A stretch of DNA of 64,000 bases, from NCBI GenBank assembly GCA_947495075.1, contig CANLXH010000003.1, positions 1-64,000 on the forward strand, written 5' to 3'. Below the pieces are notes generated by a model, which saw nothing but the letters and a program-made list of their open reading frames with translations, was not told the origin of the DNA and made no database searches. Position numbers and translations under genes: made by a program. Every line of letters begins with the position of its first letter. The first letter of the stretch is position 1. Source of the stretch: an uncultured Croceitalea sp. Lineage in GTDB: Bacteria; Bacteroidota; Bacteroidia; Flavobacteriales; Flavobacteriaceae. This document shows positions 60,643-64,000 of the stretch, piece by piece.

Positions 60643-61506
60643 ATGAGACAGTTAAAAATTACAAAACAGGTAACCAATAGGGAAACCGCATCGTTAGACA
60701 AGTATTTACAAGAAATTGGAAAGGTAGATTTAATTACCGCCGATGAAGAAGTAGAATTGGCACAACGAATTAAAGCAGGTGACCAAATTGCCTTAGAAAA
60801 GCTAACAAAGGCTAACTTAAGGTTCGTGGTTTCTGTAGCAAAACAATATCAAAATCAAGGATTAACATTACCAGATTTAATTAATGAAGGTAATCTTGGT
60901 CTAATAAAAGCAGCTCAACGTTTTGATGAAACAAGAGGTTTTAAATTTATCTCTTACGCCGTATGGTGGATTCGCCAATCTATTTTACAAGCTTTAGCAG
61001 AGCAATCCCGTATTGTGCGTTTACCGCTTAATAAGATTGGTTCTATCAATAAAATTAATAAAACTTTTGCCTTTTTAGAGCAAGCACACGAACGTATGCC
61101 TTCTGCAGAAGAAATTGCAAAAGAGTTGGATATGACCGTTGAAGATGTAAAGCAGTCTCTGAAAAACTCTGGTCGTCACGTATCGATGGATGCTCCGCTT
61201 ATTGATGGAGAAGATTCTAACCTTTATGATGTACTTCGTAGTGGTGAATCTCCAAATCCTGATAAAGAATTATTACACGAGTCATTACGTACTGAAATAG
61301 AACGTGCATTAGAAACTTTAACACCTCGTGAGGCAGATGTAATTCGTTTATATTTTGGACTAGCTGGTCAACATTCAATGACTCTTGAAGAAATTGGTGA
61401 AACATTCGATTTAACAAGAGAGCGAGTTCGCCAAATCAAAGAAAAAGCAATAAGAAGATTAAAACATACTTCTAGAAGTAAGATTTTGAAGACATATTTG
61501 GGTTAA
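60643..61506 (+). CDS. rpoD: Primary RNA polymerase sigma factor (RpoD/SigA)
   Basis: A 287-residue sigma-70 factor with region 1.2 ([20 protein letters not shown]), region 2 ([57 protein letters not shown]), region 3 ([16 protein letters not shown]) and region 4 ([35 protein letters not shown]). It lacks the long region 1.1 and the non-conserved insert of E. coli RpoD, as is usual in Bacteroidota. This factor is thought to recognise TTG/TAnnTTTG promoters like those listed in this window. It has an unusually strong Shine-Dalgarno sequence. Confidence 0.97.
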   Translation: MRQLKITKQVTNRETASLDKYLQEIGKVDLITADEEVELAQRIKAGDQIALEKLTKANLRFVVSVAKQYQNQGLTLPDLINEGNLGLIKAAQRFDETRGFKFISYAVWWIRQSILQALAEQSRIVRLPLNKIGSINKINKTFAFLEQAHERMPSAEEIAKELDMTVEDVKQSLKNSGRHVSMDAPLIDGEDSNLYDVLRSGESPNPDKELLHESLRTEIERALETLTPREADVIRLYFGLAGQHSMTLEEIGETFDLTRERVRQIKEKAIRRLKHTSRSKILKTYLG

Positions 61507-61578
61507 AACCAACTAAATTACAGTTAAATAAAGCTTAAATTTTTTTTTTGGCAAGAATATTGTAATTTAGTATACTAC

Positions 61579-61606
61579 AACAGTTTATCATGACTGTTCG
61601 TTTTTT
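61579..61606 (+). terminator. Possible first hairpin terminator after rpoD
   Basis: AACAGT (61579-61584) and ACTGTT (61593-61598), then CGTTTTTTG. It is only a 6-bp stem. With the next hairpin it forms a tandem pair; the pair may also be the 3' end of a small RNA from 61507-61648. Confidence 0.4.
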
Positions 61607-61617
61607 GATTGATGAAT

Positions 61618-61648
61618 AAACTCCGGCTGATTACCGGAGTTTTTCATT
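61618..61648 (+). terminator. Intrinsic terminator downstream of rpoD
   Basis: AAACTCCGG (61618-61626) and CCGGAGTTT (61634-61642) with a 7-base loop, followed by T-rich sequence. It is 111 bases after the rpoD stop. Confidence 0.87.
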
Positions 61649-61713
61649 TTATATAACTGTATCTAATCTTTTACTAGATTTAAGCATACAATCTATTTTA
61701 CTTTTTTAAAGCA

Positions 61714-61935
61714 ATGGAGCAACCAAATAACCCCTTACATGGAGTAAAATTAACAGATATCATGGGAGAGCTCACTAAAGAGTATTCTTGGGATTATCTG
61801 GCAAATCAAATAAATATTACCTGCTTTAAAAGTAATCCGTCCATAAAATCTAGTTTAAAATTTTTAAGAAAAACTCCATGGGCAAGAGAAAAAGTAGAGC
61901 AGTTGTATCTTCACCTAAAATCAAAAGAAAATTAA
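61714..61935 (+). CDS. VF530 family (DUF2132) small DNA-binding-type protein
   Basis: A 73-residue protein matching the VF530 pattern throughout: [20 protein letters not shown], then [20 protein letters not shown] and [16 protein letters not shown]530 folds as a small helical domain proposed to bind DNA; its function in cells is unknown. Its stop abuts the ATG of trmL with no gap (TAAATG), indicating translational coupling. It lies in a short operon with trmL after the rpoD terminator. Confidence 0.93.
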   Translation: MEQPNNPLHGVKLTDIMGELTKEYSWDYLANQINITCFKSNPSIKSSLKFLRKTPWAREKVEQLYLHLKSKEN

Positions 61936-62394
61936 ATGGCTTTTAATATTGTTCTGATAGAGCCTGAAATACCTACCAATACGGGAAACATAGGACGTTT
62001 AAGTCTAGCTACTGGTTCCAATCTTCATTTAGTAAAACCCTTCGGTTTCAAAATTGAAGATAAACGCTTAAAAAGAGCCGGATTAGACTACTGGCAGCAT
62101 CTTTCTGTGCATACTTACGATAGCATTGATGAATTTATGACTAAACATGCTGGGGAAAATCTAGTTTACTTTACCAGCCATGGAACCAAAAGCCATTGGA
62201 ATATTACATTTAAGGACGATATGTTCCTAGTCTTTGGAAAAGAATCTATTGGCCTATCCCCTACTATAACAGAAAATAATAAAGATAAGCTGTATAAAAT
62301 ACCCATGTATAGTGAACACATCCGCAGTTTAAATCTAGCAAATGCGGTAGGCATTATCGTCTATGAAGGATTAAGGCAGCTAGATAGCATATAG
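61936..62394 (+). CDS. trmL: tRNA (cytidine(34)-2'-O)-methyltransferase
   Basis: A 152-residue SPOUT enzyme that methylates the wobble 2'-OH of tRNA-Leu species. Motifs are EIPTNTGNIGRLSLATGSNL, LVKPFGFKIEDKRLKRAGLD, VFGKESIGLSP and the knot-forming IRSLNLANAVGIIVYEGLRQ. Length is right for TrmL/CspR. It follows the VF530 gene directly. A 132-base gap containing a long inverted repeat separates it from the metalloprotease gene. Confidence 0.96.
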   Translation: MAFNIVLIEPEIPTNTGNIGRLSLATGSNLHLVKPFGFKIEDKRLKRAGLDYWQHLSVHTYDSIDEFMTKHAGENLVYFTSHGTKSHWNITFKDDMFLVFGKESIGLSPTITENNKDKLYKIPMYSEHIRSLNLANAVGIIVYEGLRQLDSI

Positions 62395-62474
62395 CTTTTA
62401 AGGGTTATTTTGTTAAAGTTTTAATCTGCTAAGGCTTAAAATTACTTTTACTCGTAAATAATTAGTAATGTTTA

Positions 62475-62503
62475 TTTGTAAAGTGAACATATCACTTTAC
62501 AAA
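62475..62503. promoter_or_regulatory. 12-bp perfect inverted repeat before the leishmanolysin-like gene
   Basis: TTTGTAAAGTGA (62475-62486) and TCACTTTACAAA (62492-62503) flank ACATA. There is no T tract, so it is not a typical terminator. The size and the location 24 bases before the ATG suit an operator for a dimeric regulator or an mRNA hairpin covering the start region. Confidence 0.6.
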
Positions 62504-62526
62504 ATTTAATTTTAAATCGAGTAATT

Positions 62527-63309
62527 ATGAGCTTCACAATTGAAATTCGATTTTTAGGAGGACTAACTCCAAGTCAAGAAACAGTATTTGCAGAGGCCAG
62601 TACTAGATGGTCAGAACTAATTGTCGGGGACTTACCTAGGGTTCAATTGGCGAATGGAGAAATCATAGAAAATGTACGCATTGATGCTCAAGCAGTTAAC
62701 ATCGATGGTGTTTTAGGTATTTTAGGTCAAGCCGGGCCAACCCAACTCAGAGCAGAAAGTTTTTTACCCGCTACTGGAATCATGCAATTTGACATTTCAG
62801 ATTTAGCACGATTAGAAGCAGAAAACAGTTTAAAGGATGTTATTATTCATGAAATGGGGCATGTTTTAGGTTTTGGTACGCTCTGGTCATCTCAATTTTT
62901 GAATCTAATTTCAGGTTCGGGTTCCGAAAATCCAATTTTTACCGGAACAAATAGCATACGTGAATATCAATTACTAACCAATGACGAAAGTGTAAAAAGC
63001 GTTCCGTTAGCGAATACTGGTGGAGAAGGCACACGTGATGGACATTGGAGAGAATTAACTTTTGCAAATGAATTAATGACCGGTTTTATAGATAACGGTA
63101 TTAATCCCATAAGTCGCCTTTCAATAGCTGCTTTTGAGGATATGGGTTATATAGTAGATTACACTAAAGCAAACGAATATAGCTTACCAAAACCTTCAAC
63201 ATTAAAAGGAATAAGAGAATTGAATGAAAATAACCAATGTAAAATGTGCAGTAGTAGGATATTGCGATGCGACCCTATCGTTCTTCCTAAATCCGCATTT
63301 ATAGATTAA
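62527..63309 (+). CDS. Leishmanolysin-like (M8) zinc metalloprotease without signal peptide
   Basis: A 260-residue metzincin-type protease. Zinc motif is IIHEMGHVLGFGTLWSS (HExxHxxGF), with the third histidine in TRDGHWRELTFANELMTGF and the end ISRLSIAAFEDMGYIVDY, all as in leishmanolysin-family bacterial proteins. An N-terminal domain (FTIEIRFLGGLTPSQETVFA) resembles the region before the catalytic domain in secreted members, but there is no signal peptide, propeptide or T9SS domain. The C-terminus has a cysteine cluster (CKMCSSRILRCDP). It might be an intracellular or specially delivered protease (inference). A 12-bp inverted repeat lies immediately upstream. Confidence 0.87.
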   Translation: MSFTIEIRFLGGLTPSQETVFAEASTRWSELIVGDLPRVQLANGEIIENVRIDAQAVNIDGVLGILGQAGPTQLRAESFLPATGIMQFDISDLARLEAENSLKDVIIHEMGHVLGFGTLWSSQFLNLISGSGSENPIFTGTNSIREYQLLTNDESVKSVPLANTGGEGTRDGHWRELTFANELMTGFIDNGINPISRLSIAAFEDMGYIVDYTKANEYSLPKPSTLKGIRELNENNQCKMCSSRILRCDPIVLPKSAFID

Positions 63310-63342
63310 TAAAATTGGTAAACGAGCCAAAATCCATTTCCT

Positions 63343-63350
63343 TATTTTTG
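63343..63350 (+). promoter_or_regulatory. -7 promoter element TATTTTTG for rpe
   Basis: Exact TAnnTTTG match, 17 bases before the rpe ATG. Confidence 0.55.
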
Positions 63351-63367
63351 TAGTATACAAAGCACTA

Positions 63368-64000
63368 ATGAGTAAAAAAATAGCACCTTCCTTACTAGCT
63401 GCGGATTTTGGAAATTTGCAGAAAGATGTTGAAATGGTTAATAATAGTGATGCTGACTGGCACCATATTGATGTTATGGATGGCGTTTTTGTACCGAATA
63501 TATCATACGGTATGCCTGTGGTTAAATCTATCGCTAAACATGCAACAAAACCTTTGGACGTACATTTAATGATTATAGACCCTGATCGCTATATTAAAAC
63601 TTTTGCTGAATTAGGTGCAAGCGTGCTTTCTGTACATTACGAAGCTTGCACGCATCTACATAGAACTTTACAAGCTATAAAGACAGAGGGTATGAAAGCA
63701 GGTGTAGCTTTAAACCCGCATACATCTATTACTTTATTAGAAGATACCATTCAAGATATAGATGTAGTGTGTTTAATGAGTGTTAATCCAGGTTTTGGCG
63801 GGCAATCTTTTATTGAAAACACCTATCAGAAAATTACTGACCTAAAACAGCTTATCAAAAAGAAAAATACAAATACTCTTATTGAAATAGATGGTGGTGT
63901 AAATTCTAGCAATGCTAAAAAGTTAGTAGATACCGGAGCTGATGTACTAGTTGCTGGAAGTTTTGTTTTTAAAAGTGAAAATCCTACAGCTACAATTAAA
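63368..64000 (+). CDS. rpe: Ribulose-phosphate 3-epimerase (3'-truncated by window end)
   Basis: The frame opens with ATG at 63368 and stays open to the last base, giving 211 residues of an enzyme that usually has about 215-220, so only a few codons are missing. It is a TIM barrel with PSLLAADFGNLQKDVEMV, metal ligands in WHHIDVMDGVFVPNIS and LDVHLMI, the phosphate loop VMSVNPGFGGQSF written here as LMSVNPGFGGQSF, and IEIDGGVNSSN. It interconverts ribulose 5-phosphate and xylulose 5-phosphate in the pentose phosphate pathway. Confidence 0.95.
   Translation, partial: MSKKIAPSLLAADFGNLQKDVEMVNNSDADWHHIDVMDGVFVPNISYGMPVVKSIAKHATKPLDVHLMIIDPDRYIKTFAELGASVLSVHYEACTHLHRTLQAIKTEGMKAGVALNPHTSITLLEDTIQDIDVVCLMSVNPGFGGQSFIENTYQKITDLKQLIKKKNTNTLIEIDGGVNSSNAKKLVDTGADVLVAGSFVFKSENPTATIK

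Overview
The window is a low-GC, gene-dense stretch of chromosome from a member of the Bacteroidota, almost certainly Flavobacteriaceae and probably marine. The evidence is: type IX secretion system (T9SS) genes and T9SS type B sorting domains, a complete Na+-translocating NADH:quinone reductase operon, a menaquinone-type UbiE/MenG, family signatures such as DUF6702, DUF3667 and the T9SS plug protein, and many promoters fitting the Bacteroidota -7 element TAnnTTTG. I see no rRNA, tRNA, CRISPR array, insertion sequence or prophage module. Most of the window is ordinary conserved chromosome with secreted or surface islands between housekeeping genes.

Layout. 1-6.5 kb: the 3' part of a giant Calx-beta adhesin with a type B C-terminal domain, followed by its usual PorP/SprF-like and OmpA/PD40 partners. 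6.6-8.2 kb (-): ECF sigma factor, a 62-residue protein and an MscS-like channel. 8.3-13.3 kb: lipoprotein, carboxypeptidase-regulatory-like protein, MFS transporter, GNAT enzyme, O-methyltransferase, PAP2 phosphatase, TatA. 13.4-18.7 kb (-): M1 metallopeptidase, DUF6702 protein and three tandem paralogous secreted proteins. 18.9-23.5 kb: a 1133-residue fibre-like repeat protein and a type B-sorted partner two bases downstream. 23.6-30.1 kb: M15 peptidase with a Tat signal, M48 protease, a 55-residue membrane protein, ankyrin protein, GpmI, secreted unknown, methionine aminopeptidase, methyltransferase. 30.1-37.7 kb (-): nqrABCDEF, a 122-residue protein and apbE. 37.8-43.3 kb: T9SS plug protein, DUF3667 protein, ApaG, PruA, secreted DinB-like protein. 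43.3-49.3 kb: RsmG, desaturase, aminotransferase, TrkH/TrkA. 49.5-57.6 kb: UbiE/MenG, PorT, SpoU methyltransferase, TamL-like BamA-family protein, aldolase, AccD without zinc-ribbon cysteines, two unknowns. 57.7-64 kb: RpsO, PNPase, the primary sigma factor, VF530 protein, TrmL, a leishmanolysin-like protease without a signal peptide, and the start of Rpe.

How the genes work together. PorT, the plug protein, the PorP-like protein and two type B CTD cargoes belong to or depend on the T9SS. The TamL-like protein would serve outer-membrane protein assembly. Na+-NQR with ApbE (which attaches its FMN groups) energises the inner membrane, and TrkAH imports potassium.

The most interesting signals are: a two-part sequence motif shared upstream of the two secreted-adhesin loci; the fibre-like protein paired with a T9SS-sorted partner; near-identical in-gene tandem repeats of exactly 360 and 351 bp; a repeated hairpin element in the pnp leader; a strong Shine-Dalgarno sequence before rpoD in a lineage that usually lacks them; a 12-bp inverted repeat before the leaderless metalloprotease; and an intrinsic terminator between nqrF and the flavin-transferase genes.

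Non-coding stretches. The only gene-poor interval longer than 300 bases is 42382-42782; it holds the pruA terminator and one doubtful 39-codon frame. Other gaps are at most about 280 bases and are described in the entries. Several starts were moved from the longest open frame to a later ATG because of signal-peptide position or a promoter overlapping the longer start.
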